Assembly (NCBI GenBank): GCA_965224595.1
Contig: OZ245057.1
Coordinates: 744,001 to 808,000 of the forward strand
Reading direction: 5' to 3'
Length of the DNA: 64,000 nt
Source: Aliivibrio_A sp016764915
Lineage (GTDB): Bacteria > Pseudomonadota > Gammaproteobacteria > Enterobacterales > Vibrionaceae
The notes under the pieces were generated by a model. It saw nothing but the letters and a program-made list of their open reading frames with translations, was not told the origin of the DNA and searched no databases. Each line of letters starts with the position of its first letter. Position 1 is the first letter of the stretch. The position numbers and the translations under genes were made by a program. Shown here piece by piece: positions 16,772-27,300 of the stretch.

Positions 16772-18082
16772 TTGAACATATTCTCATCACCCAGTATTAA
16801 AGTATTTTCTGTCGTTATTAGCCTGTTTCATGCTGTGACCTTTGCCGCGGTTATTAACGTAAATCAAAGCGACGATCTGCAACTAAAATTAGATTCTGCA
16901 ATAAATGGCGATGTTGTTCTGCTGGCTGATGGTCGCTATCAAGGTAATTTCATCATTGCAAACGGGATTACGATAGACGCCAAATTAGGCGAACGAGCTC
17001 ACGTTATCCTTGATGGTAATGGGAAGGGAAACAACCTGACATTGCTCGCATCAAATATCACAATTAAACATCTGCAACTCATCAATTGGGGGAATGACCT
17101 CACTGAACAAAATTCCGCCATTTATGGAGAGAAAAGTCTGAGTAATTTGGTTATTAGTGATAATCAATTTGAAGGCGATGGTTTTGGTATCTGGATTCAA
17201 AAAACCAAACAAGTCTTGATTGCTAACAATACGATCAAGGGTAATCCGAGTTTACGTTCGGCTGATCGCGGTAATGGCATTCAACTGTCGAATGTACAAA
17301 ATGTTGAAGTAGTAGGCAATGAAGTGAGCTATACCCGTGATGGTCTTTATATTATTGGCAGCCAAGAGAATATTTTAAGAAATAACACCATGCACCATCT
17401 TCGCTATGGGGTGCATTACATGTATTCTCACAGTAATAAAGTACTGAATAACCTTGCGTACAATACTCGAGCAGGTTATGCCTTAATGAGTTCAAAACGG
17501 TTAACCGTACAGGGGAATGAAAGCCGAGACAGCGAAGATTACGGCATGTTATTAAACTTTATTACGTCATCAAATATTAGTAACAACATCATTAAAAATG
17601 TCTGGACCAAGCCTGAAAACAAGGTGTTAGGGCGAGAAGGCAAAGGGCTTTTTGTTTATAATTCAGCCTACAACACCATCAGTTACAACACTATTGATAC
17701 CACTGAAATTGGCATACACTTAACCGCAGGATCAGAAAATACCAAGGTGTATGGTAACAACTTTTTGAACAATCCGGTGCAGGTAAAATATGTCTCTAAT
17801 AGAGAGCAAGAGTGGAGCCAAGATGGTGTTGGTAACTATTGGAGTAACTACTTGGGTTGGGATTTAAATAACGATGGCGCCGGAGATACTCCTTTTGAAC
17901 CTAATGACGGTATTGATAAATTAGTGTGGGAATACCCTGAAGCCAAAGTACTTCTCGATAGCCCATCTATTTTGGTTCTTCGTTGGGTGCAAAAGCAGTT
18001 TCCGATACTCAAACCTGCAGGGGTAAAAGACAGTTATCCGCAGATGTCCCCCGTTACTGCCCCTTCGCTTGAGAACAATTAA
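16772..18082 (+). CDS. nosD: NosD, periplasmic parallel beta-helix copper-site maturation protein
   Basis: 436 residues from a TTG start at 16772, followed by a signal peptide (KVFSVVISLFHAVTFAAV). The body consists of many short beta-helix repeats (LVISDNQFEGDGFGIWI, VLIANNTIKGN, VEVVGNEVSYTRDGLYI and so on), the carbohydrate-binding/pectate-lyase-like (CASH) pattern of NosD. It ends near YWSNYLGWDLNNDGAGDTPF, a conserved NosD motif. NosD works with the NosFY ABC transporter to build the copper-sulfide CuZ centre of NosZ. 81 bases after nosZ; an imperfect hairpin CCCCTC/GAGGGG (about 16713-16743) lies between and could modulate read-through or RNA stability. Confidence 0.94.
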   Translation: MNIFSSPSIKVFSVVISLFHAVTFAAVINVNQSDDLQLKLDSAINGDVVLLADGRYQGNFIIANGITIDAKLGERAHVILDGNGKGNNLTLLASNITIKHLQLINWGNDLTEQNSAIYGEKSLSNLVISDNQFEGDGFGIWIQKTKQVLIANNTIKGNPSLRSADRGNGIQLSNVQNVEVVGNEVSYTRDGLYIIGSQENILRNNTMHHLRYGVHYMYSHSNKVLNNLAYNTRAGYALMSSKRLTVQGNESRDSEDYGMLLNFITSSNISNNIIKNVWTKPENKVLGREGKGLFVYNSAYNTISYNTIDTTEIGIHLTAGSENTKVYGNNFLNNPVQVKYVSNREQEWSQDGVGNYWSNYLGWDLNNDGAGDTPFEPNDGIDKLVWEYPEAKVLLDSPSILVLRWVQKQFPILKPAGVKDSYPQMSPVTAPSLENN

Positions 18083-18095
18083 AGAGAGAAAGAAC

Positions 18096-18992
18096 ATGAA
18101 TGAACCCATTGTTGCACTACAACAGGTGAGCAAACAGTATCAAAGTCTCGATGCGTTAAAGAATATTGACCTTACCCTCGGAGCCGGTGAAGTATTAGGC
18201 CTCTTTGGTCACAATGGTGCGGGGAAAACCACCATGATGAAGTTGATTTTAGGGGTAACAAAAGCATCCGCTGGCTTGGTATCGGTATTTGGGGTGGATC
18301 CGCAAGATAAACAAGCGTGGCACAGCCGTAAAAAAATTGGCTATCTTCCTGAAAATGTCAGCTTTTACGACCAACTCACTGGGGTGGAAGTGTTAACCTA
18401 CTTTGCTCGCTTGAAATCAGTTGATAAAAAACAAGTTCAGCAGTTATTGAGTCAAGTGGGGTTAAGCCATGCGATGAATCGCCAAGTAAAAACGTATTCG
18501 AAGGGGATGAGGCAACGCCTTGGTTTAGCTCAAGCCTTTTTGGGAGAGCCTAAATTGTTACTGCTTGATGAACCCACTGTTGGGTTAGATCCTACTGCAA
18601 CCAAAGAGTTTTATACCAGCGTTGATGAGCTGAAAAGTAAAGGGGCCAGTGTCATCCTTTGTTCTCATGTACTGCCTGGTGTTGAACAGCATATTGATCG
18701 TGCCAAAATTCTTTCCAAGGGAATGTCCGTCGCAGAAGGGACGCTTGTTGAATTGAGAAACATGGCTCAACTGCCAGTGTCGATTCAAACTTCTGGTATT
18801 AACGGCCTTCTAAAGCAGAATAAAAAATTAGTCGGTTTCATGGTGGATAGTGGTCGGTTATTAGTACCAGAATCAGAGAAGGTAAATACCATCCGAGAGT
18901 TAATGAGCTATGAGAGTATCAGTGATCTTCACATCGAACAGGCCAATTTAGAACAGATATATCAATATTTTTTACAGGAGAAAACATCATGA
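18096..18992 (+). CDS. nosF: NosF, ATP-binding subunit of the nos ABC transporter
   Basis: 298 residues from ATG 18096 (GAGAGAAAG upstream). ABC ATPase with Walker A GHNGAGKTT, signature YSKGMRQRLGLAQ, Walker B LLLLDEPTVGLD and the switch histidine in CSHVL. It energises NosY in maturation of the NosZ copper centre, probably supplying sulfur. Overlaps the 3' end region after nosD by close spacing, and its TGA overlaps the nosY ATG (ATGA), so the two are translationally coupled. Confidence 0.94.
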   Translation: MNEPIVALQQVSKQYQSLDALKNIDLTLGAGEVLGLFGHNGAGKTTMMKLILGVTKASAGLVSVFGVDPQDKQAWHSRKKIGYLPENVSFYDQLTGVEVLTYFARLKSVDKKQVQQLLSQVGLSHAMNRQVKTYSKGMRQRLGLAQAFLGEPKLLLLDEPTVGLDPTATKEFYTSVDELKSKGASVILCSHVLPGVEQHIDRAKILSKGMSVAEGTLVELRNMAQLPVSIQTSGINGLLKQNKKLVGFMVDSGRLLVPESEKVNTIRELMSYESISDLHIEQANLEQIYQYFLQEKTS

Positions 18993-19807
18993 ATCCGATC
19001 TTCGCCGTGGCGTTAAAAGAGTTTCAAGATGGTCTTCGTAATCGTTGGTTAGTCTCAATTACGGTTATTTTTGCCCTGTTCTCAATCGGCCTGAGTTATT
19101 ACGGCTCCGCAGCATCCGGCCAAATAGGCACTACGCCACTGTCGACCATGATCGCAAGTCTATCGAGCTTGTCAGTATTTATCATTCCTTTGATTGCACT
19201 GCTGCTCTGTTACGACAGTTTTGTCGGCGAGCAAGAGTCTGGAACTTTATTGCTACTGCTTACCTATCCAATTAGTCATAATCAGCTATTGCTTGGTAAG
19301 TTTTTAGGACAAGGCGGCATCATATCATTGGCGACACTGTTTGGTTTTGGCAGCGCCGCACTTCTATTGGGGGTTAACAGCAGTTTTGCCGAGGTTCTGC
19401 CTGCATTTGGTTTGTTCATTCTAACGTCAATACTACTTGGATTGAGTTTTGTTGCGCTGGCTTATGTGATCAGTGTGTCTGTTTCTGAGAAATCGAAAGC
19501 GGCAGGTATCTCTTTGATCATCTGGCTGTTCTTTGTCTTGGTTTTCGACTTGGTACTGCTCGCTGTGTTGGTGGGTATCGAAGATGGTGTCACTCAACAT
19601 GGATTGGTGCAGCTGATGTTACTTAATCCTGCTGACTTGTTTCGCCTTATCAATCTTTCGGCATTAGATACTGGTGATGTAAATGGCGTGTTGGCGGTAG
19701 CGATAAACAGCAATCAATCACCGCTGAGTCTGTTATTGATGATGCTGGGTTGGGTGATCGCTCCATTAGGTATTGCGATGACTATTTTTAATCGTAAAAG
19801 TGTTTAA
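18989..19807 (+). CDS. nosY: NosY, membrane subunit of the nos ABC transporter
   Basis: 272 residues with six predicted helices (for example LVSITVIFALFSIGLSYYG, SLSVFIIPLIALLLCYD, LVDLVLLAVLVGI region). The start FAVALKEFQDGLRNRW and the loop DSFVGEQESGTLLLLLTYPI are typical of NosY/ABC-2-type permeases. It forms the transporter with NosF and NosD. Start overlaps the nosF stop. Confidence 0.93.
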   Translation: MNPIFAVALKEFQDGLRNRWLVSITVIFALFSIGLSYYGSAASGQIGTTPLSTMIASLSSLSVFIIPLIALLLCYDSFVGEQESGTLLLLLTYPISHNQLLLGKFLGQGGIISLATLFGFGSAALLLGVNSSFAEVLPAFGLFILTSILLGLSFVALAYVISVSVSEKSKAAGISLIIWLFFVLVFDLVLLAVLVGIEDGVTQHGLVQLMLLNPADLFRLINLSALDTGDVNGVLAVAINSNQSPLSLLLMMLGWVIAPLGIAMTIFNRKSV

Positions 19808-19844
19808 ACAAGAATTTAATCAACTCTAGAGGCAGGATCTGTTG

Positions 19845-20354
19845 ATGAGAGCAATTTTTAGTAAAAAGATATTGAGTCGAATGGTGTTTATCCTAACGTG
19901 TGTAGGCTTTGTTACCGGTTGCTCAGATGCAGAAGAGCAGCAACAAATGTTGAAACAAGCAGTAGCCATAGAAGCGGCTGATGAGTGTCATCTGTGTGGC
20001 ATGTTGGTCGTTAATTTCCCTGGACCTAAGGGTGAAATTGCGCAGAAAAACTCAGAGAGAATCGAAAAATTCTGTTCGACACGCGATCTGTTCAGTTATG
20101 TACTACAACCGGATAACAGACGACAAATAACGCAGATATTTGTCCATGATATGAGCAAAAGCCCATGGGAAACACCCGATGACGAACACTTTGTTGATGC
20201 AAAGAAAGCGTGGTACGTAGTAGGTTCTGATAAAAAAGGGGCGATGGGTGAAACACTCGCAAGCTTTAGCCAAAAAGCCGATGCCGACGCGTTCAGTGTT
20301 GAGTTTGGTGGAAATGTGATTGGATTTGATGAGATTACGCTAGAGACATTGTAG
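19845..20354 (+). CDS. nosL: NosL, copper-delivering lipoprotein
   Basis: 169 residues. Lipoprotein signal with lipobox VTGCSD. The copper motif DECHLCGMLVVNFPGPKGEI follows, matching the C-x-x-C-G-M motif of NosL, which hands Cu(I) to the NosZ maturation complex. ATG 19845 chosen over a TTG one codon upstream; AGGCAGGA precedes it. Last gene of nosRZDFYL. Confidence 0.93.
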   Translation: MRAIFSKKILSRMVFILTCVGFVTGCSDAEEQQQMLKQAVAIEAADECHLCGMLVVNFPGPKGEIAQKNSERIEKFCSTRDLFSYVLQPDNRRQITQIFVHDMSKSPWETPDDEHFVDAKKAWYVVGSDKKGAMGETLASFSQKADADAFSVEFGGNVIGFDEITLETL

Positions 20355-20423
20355 ACCTGTTTTTATAGCGCATAGATTGCTATGTTATAACTTGATCATA
20401 AATTTTTGAAAGGGAAGTTAACT

Positions 20424-20837
20424 ATGCGCTCAATTTTTCATTTAGCTTTTAATGTTACTGATCTACAACAAGCCCGAGATTTTTACGGTGAGTTACTCGG
20501 TTCTGAAGAGGGAAGAAGCACCGATACATGGGTTGATTTTGATTTTTTTGGACACCAACTGTCGCTGCATTTGGGTAAGCCTTTTGAAAGTGCTTATACC
20601 GGTATGGTTGATAATATCGCCGTTCCTATGCCTCATTTTGGTTTGGTGCTGCCATTTGACGCTTGGCAGAAAATGGCAGATAAACTGACCACTGCAAAAA
20701 TAGAATTCGTACTCCCGCCAACACTACGTTTTAAAGATAAACCGGGAGAACAATACACCCTGTTTTTCTTCGACCCTTTTGGAAACCCAATAGAGCTAAA
20801 AAGCTATCCTGACAGTAATGAACTGTTCAACAAATAG
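20424..20837 (+). CDS. VOC-family (glyoxalase/dioxygenase fold) protein
   Basis: 137 residues from ATG 20424, with AAGGGAAG upstream. Two beta-alpha-beta-beta-beta modules: IFHLAFNVTDLQQARDFYGELLG and the C-terminal half ending FFFDPFGNPIELKSY. His in the first strand and Glu in the last (IELKSY) are the usual metal ligands. Resembles small dioxygenase-like VOC proteins; the substrate is unknown. Follows nosL by 70 bases and may be separate from the nos operon. Confidence 0.85.
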   Translation: MRSIFHLAFNVTDLQQARDFYGELLGSEEGRSTDTWVDFDFFGHQLSLHLGKPFESAYTGMVDNIAVPMPHFGLVLPFDAWQKMADKLTTAKIEFVLPPTLRFKDKPGEQYTLFFFDPFGNPIELKSYPDSNELFNK

Positions 20838-20910
20838 TTAATTGAACATCTCATTGTAACAGTGCTTTTTGAACTATTTATGGACAGACAATTTTTGGTG
20901 AAGTGACTCT

Positions 20911-21507
20911 ATGGATTTAGATAACATTAAAGCCGTGGTATTTGATCTTGATAATACGCTCGTGACTTCTGGAATGGATTTCCAAGCTTTGCGCCGTGTT
21001 ATTGGCTGCCCACTAAACGAAGACTTGCTTACCTATTCTGATTCATTACCCGACAAGCGAGATAGAGCACAAGCGCACCAGATCATCTTAGATCATGAGA
21101 TGAGTGATGCGTTAATGTCACAGCCAATGTCGGGATGTTATGAATTGCTCGAATTTTTGCGCCAACAACGCTTTTTTACGGCGGTTGTTACTCGAAACTG
21201 TCGGCAAGCAACCGCATTGAAATTGAGCCACAACAATATTGAATTTGAACAGGTAATAACCCGCGAAGATTTCCCTGCCAAACCTGCACCAGACTCCTTG
21301 GTGTCGTTGGCGAGTCAGTGGCGTTTATCAACTGACAGCGTGCTTTATGTTGGTGATTATCTCTACGACCTACAAGCCGCCGCGAATGCCAATATGCCAT
21401 CATGTTTGGTGACTCATGGTCACTCACCAGCCTTTAAGGATCAAGCGTCGCTGGTGGTGAGTGAGCTTGATGAATTACTGGTTTTGTTAAAGCAGTGTGA
21501 TGAGTAA
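20911..21507 (+). CDS. HAD-family hydrolase (phosphoglycolate-phosphatase-like)
   Basis: 198 residues. HAD motif I VFDLDNTLVTS (nucleophile Asp), motif II VVTRN, motif III lysine in FPAKPAPDSL and motif IV VGDYLYDLQAA. An alpha-helical cap lies after motif I. It should be a cytoplasmic phosphatase on a small phosphorylated metabolite; the particular one cannot be read from the sequence. Sits between the VOC gene and the two-component system. Confidence 0.88.
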   Translation: MDLDNIKAVVFDLDNTLVTSGMDFQALRRVIGCPLNEDLLTYSDSLPDKRDRAQAHQIILDHEMSDALMSQPMSGCYELLEFLRQQRFFTAVVTRNCRQATALKLSHNNIEFEQVITREDFPAKPAPDSLVSLASQWRLSTDSVLYVGDYLYDLQAAANANMPSCLVTHGHSPAFKDQASLVVSELDELLVLLKQCDE

Positions 21508-21596
21508 TCAGCTGTAAATCGGTGTAATACATAATTATTACCAATGGACTGTTGTATACTGATTTTAAAATCGTATGGACGTGTTTTGATTTGGGA

Positions 21597-22298
21597 ATGG
21601 ATAAATTGAACAGTAATGAGCAGCATGTACTTGTGGTTGAAGATGATCAGCGTCTAAATCAAATGATGAGTGAGATGCTTCGCAGTGAGTCCTATCGTGT
21701 TAGCTCTGAGTTTGATGGGTTATCAGCCATCAATACAATTATTGAGGAACAACCCGATATCATTTTACTGGATATGGGTTTGCCCGGTTGTAATGGTTTA
21801 GACGTTTTACGCCGAGTTGGTCACGATTTTTCTGGGGTAATTATCATGATCACCGCCGAAAATGATGAGATGTTAGAGGTATCAGCGCTCAATTTAGGGG
21901 TACATGATTTTTTAACCAAACCGGTGCGTCCTCATATCCTATTAGCAAAACTACGCTCTCTTTCTCGTCTGAAACAACAAGACAGTCCGCATCAAGATCA
22001 TCTGCTTTGCGTGCAAGATCTTAGTATCGATACCAATGAAAGGACTCTTTTTATTGGGGATAATCCGGTTGATGTTACGACAGCAGAGTATGAAATCATC
22101 CATTTTTTGATGTCTCATCCAGGTGAGGTTTTGAGCCGAGAGATGATCATTAATGAAATCAGAAAAATTGACTACGATGGCTTAGATCGCTCGATTGACA
22201 TGCGCATAAGCTCATTGAGAAAGAAACTGAATGATCATACTCCCCCTTATAAATACATTAAAACAATCCGAGCCAAAGGGTATCTGCTGCCAAGTTAA
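21597..22298 (+). CDS. OmpR/PhoB-family response regulator
   Basis: 233 residues. Receiver domain with acidic pocket VVEDDQ, phospho-acceptor Asp in IILLDMGLPG and lysine in FLTKPVRP; C-terminal winged-helix domain (TTAEYEIIHFLMSHPGEVLSREMI, RSIDMRISSLRKKL, IRAKGYLL). ATG 21597 is preferred to an upstream TTG. It precedes its sensor kinase by 18 bases. The pair is convergent with the MipA-RND efflux operon, whose promoter region holds a tandem GCTTACAAA repeat suited to such a regulator. Confidence 0.93.
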   Translation: MDKLNSNEQHVLVVEDDQRLNQMMSEMLRSESYRVSSEFDGLSAINTIIEEQPDIILLDMGLPGCNGLDVLRRVGHDFSGVIIMITAENDEMLEVSALNLGVHDFLTKPVRPHILLAKLRSLSRLKQQDSPHQDHLLCVQDLSIDTNERTLFIGDNPVDVTTAEYEIIHFLMSHPGEVLSREMIINEIRKIDYDGLDRSIDMRISSLRKKLNDHTPPYKYIKTIRAKGYLLPS

Positions 22299-22316
22299 TT
22301 CTTGCTAGGAAAAACT

Positions 22317-23585
22317 ATGTTTAGCCACTTTTTTATTCGTTTTATCGTGATAATTGTTATTACGTTTTTACTCGCTTTGGTACTGCTTGATGATCTTTAT
22401 ATCAAAGGGGTAAAAGCCGATCAGTTAACGGATTATCAAGCGTTAAGCCAACTGGTGATAAACGATTTAAATGCACAACAAGGCAATCAGCTACCACGAT
22501 TGCTTTATTGGCAATCGGTGCTTAACCATTATATTGATCAGCAGGCACTGACTGAGTTGCCCCTCTCTGAAAAAGAGCGTACTGAATTAGAAGCCATAGG
22601 GCATTTTATTGATGTGACGAGCAATTGGACGGTGGATGATATCACGTTATATTTTATTAACCCTCGTTGCGACTGTGTGCTGGTGATGCAGAAAAATCCC
22701 GGCAACCATAAAATATGGGAGACGTATCTACAAGCCATCCTAGTTCTGATTTTTTTGACATTAGCTGCTCTTATTTTTGTTTATGCGGTAGGTAATAAAA
22801 AGAGAGTGAAGGATCTTACAGATGTATATCAAGCCTATGGTGACGGTGCATTTGATGTTCGCGCCGATGAAAAAACACCGATGCCTTACAAGCCGTTTGC
22901 TATTACGTTTAATACCATGGCTTTGCAGATCAAATCACTGCTACAAGAGCAAAAAAACCTGATAAATGGCGTGTCTCACGATCTAAGAACGCCGATTGCC
23001 CGTTTACGTTTTGCTCTGGATATGACTCGTAACTGTGACTCTGTTGAGCAGTACCGAGAGAGAGTACAAGAGATGGATCTCGATCTGGATGAGCTGGATA
23101 ATCTGGTGGAAGATTGGCTGTTTTATGCTCAGCTTAATGGTCGCTCACTACCGATTGACAGCCAACCTTTTGATTTATCTAAAACGATACAGCTCTGTCT
23201 AGATAAACTGACTCCACTCTTTCCAAGCATTTCAATTTCATATGATGCACTTCCAGCTTCGATTCATGGTGACTCAAAACTGTTAACTCGAGCCATTGAA
23301 AATGTAGTGATGAATGCACTTAAGTTTGCAACAACAAAAGTGCGTATTTCACTTGTAACATTAGACTCTCAGCTTCACCTATCCATTGAAGATGACGGGA
23401 GTGGTATCGATACGGCATCTAAATCTACCGTTCTTCAACCGTTTGTTCGTTTAAATAACAGTCACAATGTGGCTGGTAGCGGCCTTGGTTTAACCATTGT
23501 AAAAAGCATCTTAGATAAACACCAAGCCAAACTGGTTATTAGTGATAGTTCACTAGGAGGAGCCTGCTTTACACTTGTTTTTTAA
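22317..23585 (+). CDS. Sensor histidine kinase
   Basis: 422 residues. First membrane helix (IRFIVIIVITFLLALVLL), a ~110-residue periplasmic domain, second helix (ILVLIFLTLAALIFVYAV), HAMP, dimerisation domain with the phospho-accepting His in GVSHDLRTPIARLRF, and an HATPase domain with N-box ENVVMNALKFA, G1 EDDGSGID and G2 GSGLGLTIVKSI. Layout and HRTPIARL form resemble RstB/ParS/VC-type kinases. The ligand is unknown. The last bases overlap the stop of the convergent mipA-like gene by 4 bp. Confidence 0.92.
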   Translation: MFSHFFIRFIVIIVITFLLALVLLDDLYIKGVKADQLTDYQALSQLVINDLNAQQGNQLPRLLYWQSVLNHYIDQQALTELPLSEKERTELEAIGHFIDVTSNWTVDDITLYFINPRCDCVLVMQKNPGNHKIWETYLQAILVLIFLTLAALIFVYAVGNKKRVKDLTDVYQAYGDGAFDVRADEKTPMPYKPFAITFNTMALQIKSLLQEQKNLINGVSHDLRTPIARLRFALDMTRNCDSVEQYRERVQEMDLDLDELDNLVEDWLFYAQLNGRSLPIDSQPFDLSKTIQLCLDKLTPLFPSISISYDALPASIHGDSKLLTRAIENVVMNALKFATTKVRISLVTLDSQLHLSIEDDGSGIDTASKSTVLQPFVRLNNSHNVAGSGLGLTIVKSILDKHQAKLVISDSSLGGACFTLVF

Positions 23586-24331
23586 AAAGAGTAAACGATG
23601 CCTAAACCACTTGACCATGCATAATCATTTTCAACGATTGGGCTGTCAGCAATGCCACTGCCAAAACGGGTTAGGTTTGCCATAGTAAAGAGTGCCCAAG
23701 CGTCGGTGAATTGATAGCTCAATGACAGACCGACGCCATAATTGAACGTTGCTTCACCTTGATACGCTTTGCGATTAGCCCTAGATTCTTTGGCTTCAAC
23801 CCCATAATAGTAATCGACGAGGTTGCCATTTTGTCGGTTAACATACAGGGAAGGTGAGAGGGCTATATCCCCGAACTCGAACGTGTACTCATAGCTGAGG
23901 TTGATCTCATTGCCTTGATGAACATCACTGATGTCTTGCATGATGCTCATGGATAGGTGGCCAAAGTAATCGGTAAAATAGTTGAGTTTGATACCAGCAT
24001 CAATGGCATTTTCTCTTTCGTTTATGCCTTTGAGTTGGTCTGATAATGTCTCATCAATGCCTTGCAATCTCAGTGCAGCAATCCCATCAATCCAAATGTC
24101 ATCGGTAATGAAAAAGTGATAACTGGCCTCTAAAGGACTGACGCTAAACTGCTCACTCTCATACTCAATAAAAGGGATAGGGTAGACTTTACCACTACTT
24201 CCGACATACTCTTGAGCCCCTATGAATGCACCTGCTCCAACGGAGAAACCCCCCTCAGCATGAAGTGACGGAATAAATGCGAGTGTACCAAAAAGAGCTA
24301 TCTTTGATGTTTTTTTGAGCATGTTATTCAT
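23582..24331 (-). CDS. MipA/OmpV-family outer membrane protein
   Basis: About 249 residues (start near 24331; an earlier ATG at 24355 is possible). Signal peptide (MLKKTSKIALFGTLAFIPSLHA) then a beta-barrel pattern: GGFSVGAGAFIGAQEYVGSSGKVYPIPFIEYESEQF in parts, ending in an aromatic residue (GIVYSF), typical of outer membrane proteins. MipA/OmpV proteins are porin-like; in several genomes they accompany two-component systems and antimicrobial-resistance pumps. Last gene of the DUF2141-MFP-RND-MipA operon on this strand. Confidence 0.88.
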   Translation of the reverse strand: MNNMLKKTSKIALFGTLAFIPSLHAEGGFSVGAGAFIGAQEYVGSSGKVYPIPFIEYESEQFSVSPLEASYHFFITDDIWIDGIAALRLQGIDETLSDQLKGINERENAIDAGIKLNYFTDYFGHLSMSIMQDISDVHQGNEINLSYEYTFEFGDIALSPSLYVNRQNGNLVDYYYGVEAKESRANRKAYQGEATFNYGVGLSLSYQFTDAWALFTMANLTRFGSGIADSPIVENDYAWSSGLGIVYSF

Positions 24332-24378
24332 TGTGATTCCTATTGTGTTATTCATACTAGTTCCTTTGGTGTAATAAA

Positions 24379-27300
24379 TTATTCAGTTAAAAATGCTTTG
24401 ATATCCCGGCATATCAACAGCAGTACTGGAATGAGAAATAGGGTAATTAAGGTGGCAAACAGCAAACCATAAGCCATGGACGCGGCTGCTGGGATTAAAT
24501 ACTGCGCCTGTTCTGAGGTTTCATTGAGCAGTGGATAAAGACCAATAAAAGTGGTCACGGTAGTGAGAAAAATGGCTCTGAAACGGCTGGTGGTCGCTGC
24601 AACAATCGCCTCAGTAGGCGTGCTAACTTGAGGGAGAATGTCGTTATAACGAGTGACAATCAGTAGGCTGTCATTCACTACTACACCTGAAAGTGCCAAC
24701 ACGGCCAAGAAGGAGTAGATACTGACGGCTAAATCTAACCAGATATGCGCTAAGAGTGCCCCGACCATACCAAAAGGGATGGCTGACATAATAATCAAAG
24801 GTTGGGCATAACGTTTCAATGGCAGAGCGAGCAATACATAAATGATGATAAAGGCGATGATAAAGGCATTGCGTAATCCCATTTTTGATTTAGAGGTCTC
24901 TTCCAGTTCGCCTGCTTGCACAAGAGTAAATTGAGGATATTGACTGCGAATACGGCGTTGAAAGTGAGTGAGTAACTGCTGATAAACCAACTCAGGGGAG
25001 GTGATGTTTTTATCAATGTCTATGTCCAATAGTCGGCTCAATTTTCCGTCATATCGACTAATGCTGTTATTGACTAAATCTAAGGTGACATCCGCAATAG
25101 CCGTTAGCGGAAAGCTGTCATGTTGGCCATTAAAAATCACCATATTGTCAAAATCGCCTCTGGAGTTTCTCTTCGGTCTTGGCAGGGTTAACGTGACTTT
25201 GATCCTATGATCGCCTCGATTGAAACGGTCGACTTCAATTCCACCGTATGCCGCCGATAGCTGATTGGCCAGCATTTGCGGTGTAATGCCGTATAAATGG
25301 GCATGGGGTTTTAGTTTGAACGAGAACTGTGGCGTACTTCTGTTCTCACTGTCTTTAATATTACGTACTCCTGCTCGTCCTTTGAGCCACACTTTAGACT
25401 GAGCGACAATGTGATTGAGAATTTCAGCATCAGGATGTTGTAAAATGACATGAGTGCCTGATGAGGTTCCCGCTTCCGTTACTGCGGCCTCGACACTGAC
25501 GACACCAGCCAGGTGTGTGAGCGGGGTGCGCCACTTCTCGGCTATCGCTTTAATGTCCACGCCTGTTCGGTGATCTTTTTTAACCAATTCGGCAAAAACG
25601 ATGATGTACCCTTGTTCATATTGAATCGATAGTGCTTTTTCAATCACATCATTTTGACTGCTAACGGCATGGCGATATTGCTGGTTAATCTCGACTTTAA
25701 GCTGCTCTACACGCGACATGGCTTGTTGCACTAAAACCAGCGGCGCATTATCTTCAAGCTCGACCGTTAAAACAATAAAGTTGCCCGGTACATCGGGGAA
25801 AAATGTACTGCGAATTTTTCCTTGGTAGAGTGCGCCTAACACCGCAATACTGAGTGAAAGAAAACAGATGAACCAAGCGTAACGGTAGCGAAGTACAAAC
25901 TGTAGTGTGGGCTGGTATAGGCGGATAGCGGACCATTGTAAGAGGTTTTTTGGTGAGTGGCGTAGTCTTGATAAGTAGTAGCGGCACTGGTGTAAGCGTG
26001 TTGTTTTTTGTTCACTGTCACCATTTGAATGGCGACTGCGCGGCTTGTGCGTTTTTAGGTAGCGTAAATGGGCAGGCAATATAAACTTGGACTCAAGTAG
26101 AGAGAACAGTAACGCGGCGATCACCACCCAGGCAAATGAAGCAAATAATCGACCGGTCTCTGAAGGAAATTGTGTCATTGGCAATAACGCTGCGACGGTG
26201 GTTAATACGCCAAAAATAGTGGGTATTGCAACTTTGTGTACACCATTAATAGTCGCTTGCAGTGGATCCCCCCCTTTCTCTTTGCTGGCATAAATACTCT
26301 CCCCAACCACGACGGCGTCATCAACCAGAATACCGAGCACGAGGATAAATCCGAAGGTGGTGATTTCGTTAATGGTATATTCAAATCCCAATGGTCCTAA
26401 TACGATAAACGTGCCAGCAATGGCCACTGGGAGTCCCATCGCTACCCAAAATGCCAAGCGAACCTGCAAAAACATCCCCAACAACAGGAAGACCAAAATA
26501 AAGCCTTGGAAGGCACTGTTTTGTAATAGGTTCAGTCTATCTTGTACATAGGTGCTGGCGTCGAACCAAGTGATGATCTGTAAATTATCCGGCAGAGTCT
26601 GGCTTATCTGAGCCACTATTTTTTTTGTCTGTTTGGCGATTTCTAATACATCACTTTCAGCGGACATTTTGATCTCAAAAGCGATGGTGGCTTGGTTGTT
26701 AAAGTGCATTTCTGAGTCATGCTCAACAAAGCCATCATTGATGCTCGCGATGTCGGAGAGGTAAATCGCACGACCATTTTCTGGGATTTTGACCACTAAT
26801 TTTTCAAAATCACGTTGCTGTCTTGCGTGTTGCTCTGAATAGATTAAAAATTGACCGTTATCCGTTTTCAATAGGCCACTTTTACTTCTTACCGATTGCT
26901 GCCCAATAGCATCACCAATGTCTGAAAATGTCAGTTGGTACTGTTTCATTTTATCCGGTTCAATATTGATGTAGATGTGGTAGTTAGAGGCAGAGTGCGT
27001 TTCAAGTTTATGAATAGCTGGATTGGCTAATAACGACTGTTTGATCCGTTGACCAAGATTCAGCAGTGTCTCTTCGTCGGTATCACCATATAGTTGAACC
27101 ATAAGCGCCGAATAAGTCTCTTCGACTCGGTGCACTTGTGGCTTTTCCGCATTCATTGGCCAATCGTAGATATTGTCTACACGGTTTTTAATATCATTAA
27201 CTAATCGATCAATGTCGTAGTCGAGCTTTTTGTTGATGGTCACACTGAGTTGGTTTTGTGAAGACGTCAGCTCGATATGTTCGATACCTGCGATCCCTTC

